Source of the DNA: Pontibacter mangrovi
Lineage (GTDB): Bacteria > Bacteroidota > Bacteroidia > Cytophagales > Hymenobacteraceae
Direction of reading: 5' to 3'
NCBI RefSeq assembly: GCF_006385705.1
Contig: NZ_VFRQ01000016.1
Coordinates: 1-64,000 of the forward strand
Length of the DNA: 64,000 nt
The translations under genes were made by a program, and so were the position numbers. The notes under the pieces are model-generated. The model saw only the letters and a list, made by a program, of their open reading frames with translations, did not search any database and was not told where the DNA came from. Below, piece after piece: positions 55,277 to 63,945 of this stretch (its first letter is position 1; the number at the start of each line of letters is the position of its first letter).

Positions 55277-55343
55277 ACTATACGTTGCTTACGAAGCCGC
55301 TATCCCTTTAGGGTAGCGGTAGTTCACTGGTACCAGGCATATC
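55200..55343 (+). ncRNA. Predicted omega RNA (TnpB guide RNA), right end
   Basis: In known IS605-type elements the guide RNA overlaps the 3-prime end of tnpB, ends in the right-end hairpin (here 55297-55319) and takes its guide from about 16 bases past the element. The start is not visible in the sequence; only the hairpin and position support it. The guide would begin at 55328, TGGTACCAGGCATATC, the broken abiEii tail. Confidence 0.4.
55297..55319. repeat. Right-end hairpin of the IS element
   Basis: CCGCTATCCC-TTTA-GGGTAGCGG, the partner of the left hairpin. It is eight bases before the point where the abiEii reading frame resumes. Confidence 0.75.
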
Positions 55344-55357
55344 AGCAGAGGATATGA
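55328..55357 (+). pseudogene. Detached C-terminal codons of abiEii
   Basis: Reads W-Y-Q-A-Y-Q-Q-R-I and a TGA stop, in the same frame as the toxin gene if the IS is removed. N-P-E-A-F-F-Y-H joined to this tail resembles the usual AbiEii ending. It marks the right flank of the insertion. Confidence 0.6.
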
Positions 55358-55873
55358 ATAGTAAGCCTAATCTTCTGGGAAGAACTTAACTTGGACCCAC
55401 AATTAATGCGCCAGAAGCACTCTTTAATTCTGTTCTTTTCCTTGAAAGACAGTGTGGTAGGCTTGGAAAGCAACAGCTATGTTGTATCCTTCCGGCTCGT
55501 GTGCTCTTATGGTTATATCACACAGTTCTGGATTTACTTAGTGGAAGTTAGATTCCAGTAAGCACATGCCCGACCAAAAGTAATGTACGCAGGGCGAGGG
55601 TACTTATTTTCCTATGTAGGCTAGACCATTAGTGCTGATGGCAGAACCTTAAGCAAAGGTAAATCCTGTGAGTTATGAAGCACCTCAATTTCCGTCTGCC
55701 TATGTGCCGGATCTCCTTTGGCATTTTCTTCGACCTGATACCATATCTTTTTTTTCCTTGTCTCTGAAAGATTTTATCGTAATGACATGCAAAAATACTA
55801 ACATCTAAGACGAGTATCGAGGTTCTGATGAGCAAATTTTAAATGCTGCATAACCGAAGGGCTACAATTTGTG
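55358..55873. other. Intergenic region after the IS, nothing recognised
   Basis: About 515 bp, A+T-rich, with only short unsupported frames. It could include decayed accessory sequence. Confidence 0.35.
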
Positions 55874-56659
55874 TTATACTTCAATTTCCCCTTTCAGGTA
55901 GGTAACGGCTTTGCCAGTTATCTTTACCCGATCGCCCAGAAACTCACATTGCAGCGCACCCTGTCGCTTTGAGAGCTGCCTGGCCTGCAGCACTTTTTTG
56001 CCTAACCTCTTGCTCCAGTAAGGTGTGAGCGTCGTATGGGCCGATCCTGTCACCGGATCCTCGGGAATGCCAACCTGCGGGCAGAAGAAGCGGGAGACAA
56101 AATCCACCGTATCGCCGGGGGCTGACACGATAACACCACGGGCCGGCACGGTGTTGAGCAAGGCAATATCCGGCTGAAAACCTTCTACCTCTGCCTGAGA
56201 AGCATACAGCAGCAGGTAATCGGTTTTGCCTTTATAGGCTTCCAGGGGAGCTTTGCCCAGCGCTGTCACCAGCGCATCCGGGGTTTCGGCAAAAGTTAGC
56301 TCATCCGCCGGAAAGTCCATCGTGAGGGCCTCTCCGTTTTTCTCGACCGTGAGGATGCCGCTGCGGCGCGAGTGGAAGCGGATCAGCTCGGAAGCATGGC
56401 CGCTGTAAGTGAAGAGCACGTAAGCTGCCGCCAGCGTGGCATGGCCGCACAGGTCCACCTCCACGGTCGGCGTAAACCACGTGATTTCGTATGCCTCCCC
56501 TTTCGGCACCACAAAAGCAGTTTCAGCCAGGTTGTTCTCGGCAGCAATCTTTTGCAGGACGTCATTATCCAGCCAGTTTTCCAGCAGGCATACGGCAGCA
56601 GGGTTTCCGCCAAACACCTTATCGGTAAACGCATCTACCTGGTAGAGTTGTATTTTCAT
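55874..56659 (-). CDS. PhzF family isomerase
   Basis: A 261-residue soluble protein of the PhzF/diaminopimelate-epimerase-like fold. The conserved start Y-Q-V-D-A-F-T-D, G-G-N-P-A-A-V and N-N-L-A-E-T-A-F contain the catalytic Glu. D-L-C-G-H-A-T-L-A and D-P-V-T-G-S-A-H occupy the second lobe. Slightly short but complete. Substrate unknown; relatives isomerise small acids. Confidence 0.92.
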   Translation of the reverse strand: MKIQLYQVDAFTDKVFGGNPAAVCLLENWLDNDVLQKIAAENNLAETAFVVPKGEAYEITWFTPTVEVDLCGHATLAAAYVLFTYSGHASELIRFHSRRSGILTVEKNGEALTMDFPADELTFAETPDALVTALGKAPLEAYKGKTDYLLLYASQAEVEGFQPDIALLNTVPARGVIVSAPGDTVDFVSRFFCPQVGIPEDPVTGSAHTTLTPYWSKRLGKKVLQARQLSKRQGALQCEFLGDRVKITGKAVTYLKGEIEV

Positions 56660-56694
56660 GTCGCTTCGTGTATGAGTTAAACAAATTGCTATGC

Positions 56695-58002
56695 CTACTC
56701 CTGCAGCATAGAGGCCGTGTTGGGGGTAGAAAGCAGCTGGCCGAACACCTCCCAGCGCTTTTCAGGCTGATCGGCAGTACCGCCCTGCGCCTCTACATAT
56801 TGCCGCACCAGCTCCTGCCCCAGGTTATAGTTGATCACATAGCTACGGTAGCGGTCTATGAAGCGGGTGCGCTGCAGGGCTTTTCCTTTTTCATAAAAGT
56901 TATACTTTACCAGCCAGTCGGCGGCCTCTTCCCGGGTAATCTCACCGTTCAGGTAGCGCCGTGCCGCCTCGTTGCCGGCAAAATTAAGCTTGTTAATTTT
57001 GGCCAGGATGCTGTAGTAACGCTCTGCCTCGGCCGGATTCAGGCCGGCCAGCGGGAAGAGCACCGCCTTCTCAAAATCAACGCGCTCGTGTGCCGGGAAA
57101 GCCACTTCTACGCCAAAGTTGGCGCTACCCTCGGCAATCAGTGACTGCGGGCTGAACAGCGGGTAGATCGCATACTCCTTCCAGCCCAGTTCATTGACCA
57201 GGTGCTGCTCGAGCAGCGTGTTGAACACGTGGTGCCCCGGGTATCCTTCGTGGCCTGCCAGGTCGATGGCGCGCTCTATGTAAATCGGAAAATCCGTGTT
57301 GATCTGGATCAGGCTATAGCCATTGCCCTGGAAATAGTTGTAGCCCGACCAGGGCTTATCCGTTACGAACTCTACTTTAAAGCTCTCGTTGGCAGGTAGC
57401 TGGTAATGCGCCTTGGTACGCTTCCGGGCCTCGGTGATGGACGCCTGGAAAACCGTGTCCAGCTTTTCTTTGGGTATCTCAAACTTTGCCTGGTAGGCGG
57501 CCCAGCGGTCGGCTATACTTCCTGTGCCCGGCAGGTCGGCGTCGATGGCGGCCAGCAGCGAGTCGAAGTAAGCCTGTGGGTAGTGCGGCGGCTCGGCGTC
57601 GTAGAGCAGTTTGGCCTCCTCGTCAAAATCATACTTTTCACCCTGCATCATCTCTACTTTCGTGATGGCGGCCCGCACCTGCTTTTGAAACATCAGCAGC
57701 CGGCGCTTCTCCAGTTCGGAAAGCGTATCAGTGGGCTGCGCCTGCAGGTTATCCTGAATCAGTTGAAACTCTGACAGCAGCGCATCGGCCGGCAGCGAGT
57801 CAGCAGGCGCTTCGGTGGGCTTCCATTCCTCGGGGCCATAATAGGCATCCACCACATCGCTGTCGTACTGCCCCAGCCGAAGCAGGGTCTTCACGTAGCG
57901 CTCAGCCAGCTCGTCCATCGGCAACACGTTCTGTTCGGTTTCTTCCGAAGCAGTGCAGGCCCAGCAGCAGGCGGCCAAAAGGAGCAAAAGTGCTTTTTTC
58001 AT
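56695..58002 (-). CDS. DUF885-like zinc metalloprotease lipoprotein
   Basis: A 435-residue lipoprotein (signal A-C-C-W-A-C-T-A-S). The mature part has G-H-E-G-Y-P-G-H-H, a variant of H-E-x-x-H-type zinc binding as in DUF885 (H-E-G-I-P-G-H-H), and the third ligand is likely in L-I-A-E-G-S-A-N-F-G-V-E. Thus it is probably a peptidase outside the cytoplasm. It has 36 bp to the PhzF gene on the same strand. Start 58002 gives the lipobox; the upstream extension is not typical. Confidence 0.8.
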   Translation of the reverse strand: MKKALLLLLAACCWACTASEETEQNVLPMDELAERYVKTLLRLGQYDSDVVDAYYGPEEWKPTEAPADSLPADALLSEFQLIQDNLQAQPTDTLSELEKRRLLMFQKQVRAAITKVEMMQGEKYDFDEEAKLLYDAEPPHYPQAYFDSLLAAIDADLPGTGSIADRWAAYQAKFEIPKEKLDTVFQASITEARKRTKAHYQLPANESFKVEFVTDKPWSGYNYFQGNGYSLIQINTDFPIYIERAIDLAGHEGYPGHHVFNTLLEQHLVNELGWKEYAIYPLFSPQSLIAEGSANFGVEVAFPAHERVDFEKAVLFPLAGLNPAEAERYYSILAKINKLNFAGNEAARRYLNGEITREEAADWLVKYNFYEKGKALQRTRFIDRYRSYVINYNLGQELVRQYVEAQGGTADQPEKRWEVFGQLLSTPNTASMLQE

Positions 58003-58143
58003 AGGAGGGTGATTTATAAAGTATGGGTTATGGGGCAATTTAAGGGTTTTAAATGAAGGGCTAGTGTGCAATAGTCTGAACGTAAGCAGACATTCTCTGG
58101 CACTAGCTGCAAGTCTTAATGCATAGTTGATAGCTAAAAGGCC

Positions 58144-59123
58144 TTACGCTCCTTTGATGTGCCATGCTATTTCTTTAAGGTGATTTGCTACCTCATGTAT
58201 TGTGTCAATTAATGCTCCTTCTGCTGGAAGTACACCCGTTACTAATTCTTTAAATTTGCCATTGTATTCATTCCTCAGTTGTTTCCATGTTTTTTCAGGT
58301 TCATCAAAAATTAATGCTGTGGCAGGATGTTCTGATAGCCAGGCATTATTGTTCTTGTAGCCAATCATGTCATCCTGACCGACTTTTACTAGCATTTCAC
58401 CAAACTCACTCTTCTGAAGAATCGCCGTAACTCGTCATCTTTCAGCATCTGGTGGATGTCGTATACATGACGGATTTTATTCCTTAAATCTGCTATTAGA
58501 TCTTCTGATCTGGAAAACCTGACTAAGCTCATGATCTTCTCACACAATGTTCTCAGCTTACTCAATACCTGGACGGTAAATGGAGCCATGTTATACTTTT
58601 CGATCAGCTCTTCCTGTCCTTTGGCTTTCATCATTTCATAGATATAGGAGCTGACCGGCATTTCAGAGAATGGTTCAAAATTCCCTAACCAAGTAGCTTC
58701 CACGACTATGTGCTCCCTTACCTGCCCGAGGTTTCCATCAAAGATCCTATCGTATCGGTGAACAGTTTTCCGAATGTTTCCCCTCTTGTTGGTTAACCCT
58801 TCTACCTCTATTTCGGGAATCTCACTATCTACCACCTTACTGATTGCCCGAATTTTCCTTTTCAACTGGTTATCATTATCATCTGCATGACGCAGTACCA
58901 CCATATTGATATCCTCCGAAAACCGCTCTATCAGCTTATGACATTTTGAAAGTGCAGTGCCACCTTTGAAAACTGCCTGACCGGCTATACTCGAATGAAA
59001 TATTTCATATAATGCAAATGTTACCCAATAATCCTTCTCCACATAGACCTCCCGCATGTCAAGATACGCTGCCGTGGCAAGGATAGCATCCTGTAATAGT
59101 TCCTTGTTGCTGTGCAGGTTCAT
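58144..59123 (-). pseudogene. AbiEii-type nucleotidyltransferase toxin, frameshifted
   Basis: The 5-prime part (58389-59123) encodes V-F-K-G-G-T-A-L-S-K with S-E-D-I-N-M-V, the nucleotidyltransferase core, and ends after L-R-R-F-F-R-R-V-S-L-V-K-C at a TAG. The following frame continues E-F-G-E-M-L-V-K-V-G-Q and runs to 58144 with a typical AbiEii C-terminus, so a one-base loss (or two-base gain) near 58411 splits the gene. The first metal Asp position reads D-I-N rather than D-x-D. The missing base is inferred; a sequencing error would look the same. Confidence 0.75.
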
Positions 59124-59124
59124 G

Positions 59125-59850
59125 TTAATATATATTCCAATTCGGTGCAGTTGGCAAAATTACTTCTTTGATTCCGAGTTTATAGGAGGTAAGTGGATTT
59201 AGACTATTTTTCAAAATCTCAGCGCTGTTCCTTTCCCCGGAAAACTCAAGTATAGCACCTAGCAACGCTTGTACTCTAGGCGGATATTGTAAAGCATACT
59301 GGACTGTCTTTGAGCGGTCATTATCCGTAAGTTTACTTACTTCATTCTTTAGTAAAATGATAGCCGATTTTCTGTCCAAATCAGGTATGGTCTTAAAATC
59401 CTTGAGTGCATCTAATATTTCAAGCAGGTAGTAGTTCTCGTTGTTAACATCTACATAACTTTTGACCGGCTTTACCTGAATTTTCCCAATTTTGGTTGTC
59501 ACACGTTTTGCTTTGCTGGCCACTTTAATGGCTTGAGGAACCTGCGTTGTCAGCCCCATACGATTGTATAATGATCCTCCGGTAATGTATGCAATGCGTT
59601 TTTTACCCTGGAATAGATATGGTTTCAGTAATTCTTCTTCCCTTGGCCTCAGTTCACCGAATACAGATTGTTTGGGTTTGTAGAATACTCCGGTAGTTAA
59701 TCTCTTGATGACACCCTTCTTGATAAACCTTTCAATAGCTTTGGCAGCGGCATTATATTTTCCCCGGTCAATACCAAGCTGCTGGTATTTAAACGTGGTT
59801 CCTTCCTGTAACTTGTTGATCTCGTATTCTATTTTCGCTGTTATGTTCAT
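59125..59850 (-). CDS. AbiEi-like antitoxin (DUF6088 type)
   Basis: A 241-residue winged-helix antitoxin. The N-terminus K-L-Q-E-G-T-T-F-K-Y-Q-Q-L-G-I and K-A-I-E-R-F-I-K-K-G-V-I-K-R-L form the DNA-binding region, with F-Y-K-P-K then E-E-E-L-L-K-P as in DUF6088. Y-I-T-G-G-S-L-Y-N-R-M-G marks the C-domain. The stop is one base before the toxin ATG. It differs clearly from the AbiEi at 51.9 kb, so the two modules are separate arrivals. Confidence 0.85.
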   Translation of the reverse strand: MNITAKIEYEINKLQEGTTFKYQQLGIDRGKYNAAAKAIERFIKKGVIKRLTTGVFYKPKQSVFGELRPREEELLKPYLFQGKKRIAYITGGSLYNRMGLTTQVPQAIKVASKAKRVTTKIGKIQVKPVKSYVDVNNENYYLLEILDALKDFKTIPDLDRKSAIILLKNEVSKLTDNDRSKTVQYALQYPPRVQALLGAILEFSGERNSAEILKNSLNPLTSYKLGIKEVILPTAPNWNIY

Positions 59851-59878
59851 TGATTAACAACACATTACTTCACAGAAG

Positions 59879-59932
59879 CAAAGATAATACTGCACAGCTA
59901 TTTGTCAAGTATTTTGCGCAAAATACTTGACA
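59879..59932 (-). promoter_or_regulatory. 30-bp perfect palindrome and promoter of AbiE module 2
   Basis: A perfect palindrome with half TGTCAAGTATTTTGC occupies 59903-59932, about 52 bp upstream of the AbiEi start. Its right half on the minus strand carries CTTG (TTGACA-like), and TATCTTTG (59879-59886) lies 19 bp further on, fitting the Bacteroidota promoter. A dimeric repressor here, presumably AbiEi, would cover the -33 element. Confidence 0.7.
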
Positions 59933-60038
59933 TGCAAAAACGTCCTATCCTTAAAATGTTGGCAGGAAGCCCCCACCTTACTAAGTTGAGCTTTCCTGTA
60001 AAAGAAGAATCAAAGGCTATATACATTATACTTTAAGG

Positions 60039-61262
60039 CTATTCCACAGGCCGTCCATACTTATCTTTCTTTGTAAAGGCGGCCTCATTGAAATTTACAT
60101 CGAAGAAGTTGAAGCCAATGTTAATGGTAAAAGGCTCCTGCCCTTGCAGATAGAAAGTATAGAATTGCCCGTCTGTTTCTATGGATTTAATATGTTCTTT
60201 GTCGGCATACTTCTTTGCTCCGCGAGGAACCCACAAGTAGTTTTCTCTAAAGTGCATGCTGAACCTGGGCTTATACTTTCCTAAACTTCTTTGCCCCTGG
60301 CGCAGGTAGTTCCACAAAAGAAACCCCTCCGACTGTGTCAGTTCCAGCGTTTTATCTCCCTTGGCAAAGGTCAGAAAGTGATGTTTTAAGTAAACTGGCA
60401 ACTCCTCTTCCTTAAGCTTATTGAGATTTATACTTTGATAGAGGTAGCGCAGAGGTACATGTGCCCATATTAACTCCACAGGACCTGCATTCCCATAATC
60501 ACTGACGGTCTTGAAGATCTTCCCATCTTTTAGAAAGGTCACGGAAACTTTTTCCAGATCAGTTGCCGCTTCAGAGAACTCTGCAGAAATCGTATCTATA
60601 CCGGCCTTTCGGTAGTTATCCTGCAACTGTTTGTATACATCCTGGGTGATCGTGCCGGTATAAAACCCTTCGCTTGTAGTAAATTCCTCACCAAAGAAAA
60701 CGACCTGCCCATCGGCCGTGATAAGGGTATTGGAGATAGGGCATGTGCCGAAACAGCCTGAAGTTGACAGCACAATAGCATCGAGGGTTGGTGCTTCCTT
60801 TAGATTGTATTTGACTCTCCTATAGTTATTAACTCCCCGTTTCTCTTTAAATGATAAGGTATCTTTGGTTAGCCGTGCAATAGGAAAATGAGCCCAAACT
60901 GAGTCATAAGGCATGAATATCAGAAGCGAATCACCAGCGATTTTATATTTTGTTTTGCTTCCCAGGAAATAGAATTGCCTATTATCCCATTCATCTTCGC
61001 CAACTACAGTTCTTCTGTAGTACCCTTGCTTTGAATCCACCTCACCATTGGGATAAAAGGAATACCCTCTTTCAATTAAGATGCTACGAAATGGATTACG
61101 ATCATAAGACTCTACATTTTCTGTGTTGCTCACAAAACCAGCCGGCACCCAATCCCCAATCAGCTGCTCCTGCAACTGCCTCTCCTGCGCTGTTGGCTCC
61201 TCCTTTTTGGCATGGCAGGCCATTATCAGGAAAGGCAAGAAGTATAAAAGGAAGTTTTTCAC
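60039..61262 (-). CDS. DUF6438 domain lipoprotein
   Basis: A 407-residue lipoprotein (signal F-L-I-M-A-C-H-A-K). An N-terminal lipocalin-like stretch (L-I-G-D-W-V-P) precedes the central DUF6438 motif S-T-S-G-C-F-G-T-C-P, where the two Cys may bind metal or pair. The C-terminal part is mixed. Function unknown. Single gene between an AbiE module and a Dabb gene. Confidence 0.78.
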   Translation of the reverse strand: MKNFLLYFLPFLIMACHAKKEEPTAQERQLQEQLIGDWVPAGFVSNTENVESYDRNPFRSILIERGYSFYPNGEVDSKQGYYRRTVVGEDEWDNRQFYFLGSKTKYKIAGDSLLIFMPYDSVWAHFPIARLTKDTLSFKEKRGVNNYRRVKYNLKEAPTLDAIVLSTSGCFGTCPISNTLITADGQVVFFGEEFTTSEGFYTGTITQDVYKQLQDNYRKAGIDTISAEFSEAATDLEKVSVTFLKDGKIFKTVSDYGNAGPVELIWAHVPLRYLYQSINLNKLKEEELPVYLKHHFLTFAKGDKTLELTQSEGFLLWNYLRQGQRSLGKYKPRFSMHFRENYLWVPRGAKKYADKEHIKSIETDGQFYTFYLQGQEPFTINIGFNFFDVNFNEAAFTKKDKYGRPVE

Positions 61263-61364
61263 AAGTATGCAGAGGCTTTGTTTTTAAAGCAAAAGTGTAG
61301 TCACAAGCGGACGCTTGCGCCATGAGTGCCAGAAGTTACGGACAAGTATTAAACTTATACCTAA

Positions 61365-61778
61365 CTACACATCCACCGAATCATACACAATCACCTTCGA
61401 CCACAGGTGCGAGTAGTTCTCCACAAACTTCAGGTGAATAGGGTGCTTCTGGTATACTTCCTGCTCGTCCAGGTTATCAAAAAACAGCAGCCACGACACC
61501 GCATAGCCCCGCTCGATCACATCGCGGTTGGTGCTGGCCGGTTGCCCGATGCGCGCCAGGCGTATCTCCTTTATCTTCTTCAGGGTTTGCAGTCCTTCAA
61601 TCAGTTTGGCTTTGTCTGCTTCGGAGTCCGGGTTGTGGAGCCAAAAGTATACATGGTGCACAAAATTGCCTTTCGGCTTTTTAAAGGCACTGCCCAGCAA
61701 AGGCAAGGCAGCCAGCGCACCGGCAACCGACAGTATAGTACCTGCCCCAAGGAAGGATCTTCTGGATTGTTTTTTCAT
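61365..61778 (-). CDS. Dabb family protein with Tat-like signal
   Basis: A 137-residue protein. The N-terminus K-Q-S-R-R-S-F-L-G-A-G is a twin-arginine signal, followed by a hydrophobic stretch. The mature part has the dimeric alpha/beta-barrel (Dabb) pattern: V-H-H-V-Y-F-W-L, A-V-S-W-L-L-F-F-D-N and Y-Q-K-H-P-I-H-L-K-F-V. Relatives are stress-induced or small enzymes. Export through Tat is uncommon for the family but seen in Bacteroidota. Confidence 0.88.
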   Translation of the reverse strand: MKKQSRRSFLGAGTILSVAGALAALPLLGSAFKKPKGNFVHHVYFWLHNPDSEADKAKLIEGLQTLKKIKEIRLARIGQPASTNRDVIERGYAVSWLLFFDNLDEQEVYQKHPIHLKFVENYSHLWSKVIVYDSVDV

Positions 61779-61945
61779 ATCGCTTTATCTTAATGGCTAC
61801 TTATTCTACCGTTTATAATTGTCCCTAGCCACGGCCTTACCACGCAAGTAAAGCTGGCCCGGAGCCTATGGGTTCAGGGTATGGCTAAAACCTTGCTACG
61901 CTTACCTAATAGCTGCGTACCTACTAAAGCATAAATACAAGTACG

Positions 61946-62461
61946 ATGAGCATGCAAAACCCACACACCTATCTGCTTCCCCCGCACGGCAACATCCCCA
62001 ATAACCAGCAGCTACCGGTGCTGGTATACCCGCAGGCATTGCAGGCCAGCGATAACTTGACCAGCGCTTTTAAAGACGCTTTTGCCCGAAACAACTGGCG
62101 CGGCAGCTGGGTAAACGGTGTTTTTTCCTATCATCACTACCACAGCCACTCGCACGAAGCACTTGGCGTGGCAGCCGGTTCAGCCATACTTATGCTGGGT
62201 GGACCGGGCGGCATGACCTGCCAAGTAAACGCTGGCGACCTGCTGGTACTACCCGCGGGCACCGGCCACTGCCTGCAAGCAGCCTCTTCCGGCTTTAAAG
62301 TGGTGGGCGCCTACCCGGCAGGCCAGGAAGCCTATGACATCTGCACCGAAGCCGACGATGTGGAAGCCAAGCGCAGTAACATTGCCCGCGTGCCCATGCC
62401 TAAAACCGACCCGGTGGCCGGAAAAGACGGGCCGCTGTTGCAGCACTGGGACCAGGCTTAA
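61946..62461 (+). CDS. Cupin domain protein
   Basis: A 171-residue cupin with metal-site motif Y-H-S-H-S-H-E-A-L-G-V and second block P-A-G-T-G-H-C. Two His clusters are kept. It ends with a four-base overlap with the convergent S10 peptidase gene. Ligand or reaction cannot be assigned. Confidence 0.85.
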   Translation: MSMQNPHTYLLPPHGNIPNNQQLPVLVYPQALQASDNLTSAFKDAFARNNWRGSWVNGVFSYHHYHSHSHEALGVAAGSAILMLGGPGGMTCQVNAGDLLVLPAGTGHCLQAASSGFKVVGAYPAGQEAYDICTEADDVEAKRSNIARVPMPKTDPVAGKDGPLLQHWDQA

Positions 62462-63945
62462 TACATCGCGGGCTGTCCCTTTTTCGGGAGCGATGCCCGG
62501 ATAAACTCGCGCAGATCTTCGTTGCCTTTTACCAGATCCTCTTTTCGCAAATACATCATGTGCCCGCTGCGGTACCCTTTCCAGTTCAGGCGGTCTTTCA
62601 ACCTGCCGCTTGGGTCCAGCTGCCACATGCTATACTTGGCATTAAAGTAATCGCAGGCGCCGTCGTAGTAGCCGGACTGGATCATAACGTGCAGGTAAGG
62701 ATTCTGGGCCATGGCCTGGCGCAGGTTTTCACCCGTATGGTCGTTGTCGCTGTTCCACGGATGCACCGGGCCGAACATGTTATACTTCACATCAGTCTTA
62801 TACTTTAGCTCATCGCGCAGGTACATGTTGATGGCAGGCGTAAAGGCATGCAGCCATGCGGTAAGCTCCGCGTTAAAATCAGGGCGCACCCCAGCCGCTT
62901 GCCTATCGATGCCTTTATAGCGTGAGTCGAGCCGGCCCACGGTATACCCTTGCTGGCGCAGCAGCTCTTTCCAAAAGAAATTAAGAGGCACATCGAGGTT
63001 GTGCTGCAGCACACTCTCTTCCGAGATGCCGGCATAGCGCGCCATGGTAGCTGCCACCTGTTTTTTCTGCGCCTCCTCTATAAAGCCACCCTTCGACATG
63101 GCCGGGATCAGCTCGTTTAGGGTAAAGGCCTCTACCTCGGGCAATACGTCCGCCAGGTCTTTCTGCTGCAGGTCCGCTGGCAGCTGCTGGTGGTACCAGG
63201 CCGTGGCCGCATAGTATGGCAGGCGCAGGGCTGCCTCCACCGGGCCGCTCCTGTCGATGCCCAGGTCTGTGGGCGACACCAGCACCACCCCGTTCAGGTA
63301 CATCCATTGGGCATTCTGCAGCTCCAGCGCCAGCCCTGACACGCGGGTCGTGCCGTAGCTCTCCCCGATCAGGTACTTTGGTGAGGCCCAGCGGCCTTTG
63401 CGCGTCACAAAGGTGTTAAGCCACTCGGCCAAGTACTTCACGTCGGCATTCACACCAAAAAACGTTTCCTTTAGCTTGTCTTTGTCCACCCCGTCGGCCA
63501 TGCGCGAGTAGCCTGTGTTCACAGGGTTCACAAACACAATATCTGCTATGTCCAGGATGGACTCGGGGTTTTCGCGGTAGCCGTAGGGCTGCACGGGATA
63601 GCCCTCCTCGTCGATATTGAGCAGGCGCGGACCGGTATAGGCAATATGCATCCATACCGAGGCAGACCCAGGGCCGCCGTTAAAAGAGATAACGAGCGGG
63701 CGCGAAGCACGGTCTTTTACATCAGATCGTTCATAATACGTATAGAAAAGTCCGGCGATTACCTTGCCGTCTTCATCCCAGACCGGCTGCGTGCCCGTGG
63801 TGGCTGCGTAAGGCACCCGCTGCCCTTTAATCGTTACCTGGTGTTTGGTCGTGACCGTGGAGTCAGGGGCAAGGGTGCGGCGCTGTGCCGCGGCTGGAAG
63901 CACTACGATGGCTAGAAACAGGCACAAGGCCAGGAGCTTTCTCAT
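62458..63945 (-). CDS. S10 family serine carboxypeptidase, secreted
   Basis: A 495-residue peptidase with a signal ending near L-P-A-A-A-Q. S10 features are F-N-G-G-P-G-S-A-S, the nucleophile in I-G-E-S-Y-G-T-T-R, D-G-A-C-D-Y (Asp) and S-G-H-M-M-Y (His) near the end. Start ATG 63945; a TTG upstream adds two codons only. Its last four bases overlap the cupin stop from the other strand. Confidence 0.92.
   Translation of the reverse strand: MRKLLALCLFLAIVVLPAAAQRRTLAPDSTVTTKHQVTIKGQRVPYAATTGTQPVWDEDGKVIAGLFYTYYERSDVKDRASRPLVISFNGGPGSASVWMHIAYTGPRLLNIDEEGYPVQPYGYRENPESILDIADIVFVNPVNTGYSRMADGVDKDKLKETFFGVNADVKYLAEWLNTFVTRKGRWASPKYLIGESYGTTRVSGLALELQNAQWMYLNGVVLVSPTDLGIDRSGPVEAALRLPYYAATAWYHQQLPADLQQKDLADVLPEVEAFTLNELIPAMSKGGFIEEAQKKQVAATMARYAGISEESVLQHNLDVPLNFFWKELLRQQGYTVGRLDSRYKGIDRQAAGVRPDFNAELTAWLHAFTPAINMYLRDELKYKTDVKYNMFGPVHPWNSDNDHTGENLRQAMAQNPYLHVMIQSGYYDGACDYFNAKYSMWQLDPSGRLKDRLNWKGYRSGHMMYLRKEDLVKGNEDLREFIRASLPKKGQPAMY

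Larger units (their letters stand above)
53615..55327. mobile_element. IS200/IS605-family insertion sequence
   Basis: A single-strand-transposing element of about 1.7 kb with divergent tnpA (minus) and tnpB (plus). Near-identical imperfect hairpins lie at both ends: 53628-53650 (CCCCTATCCC-TTTA-GGGTAGGGG) and 55297-55319 (CCGCTATCCC-TTTA-GGGTAGCGG). No target duplication is visible, as expected for this family. The exact left boundary is uncertain between 53614 and 53620; the right end is set by the resumption of the abiEii frame at 55328. Confidence 0.85.

Noticed and set aside
55629-55835. 68-codon minus-strand frame after the IS
   Set aside because: Basic, Cys/Arg-rich translation without family resemblance; likely noncoding.
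58144-58395. 83-codon frame considered as a separate small protein
   Set aside because: Its sequence continues the AbiEii toxin fold in another frame immediately after the truncated toxin, so it is the toxin's C-terminus behind a frameshift.
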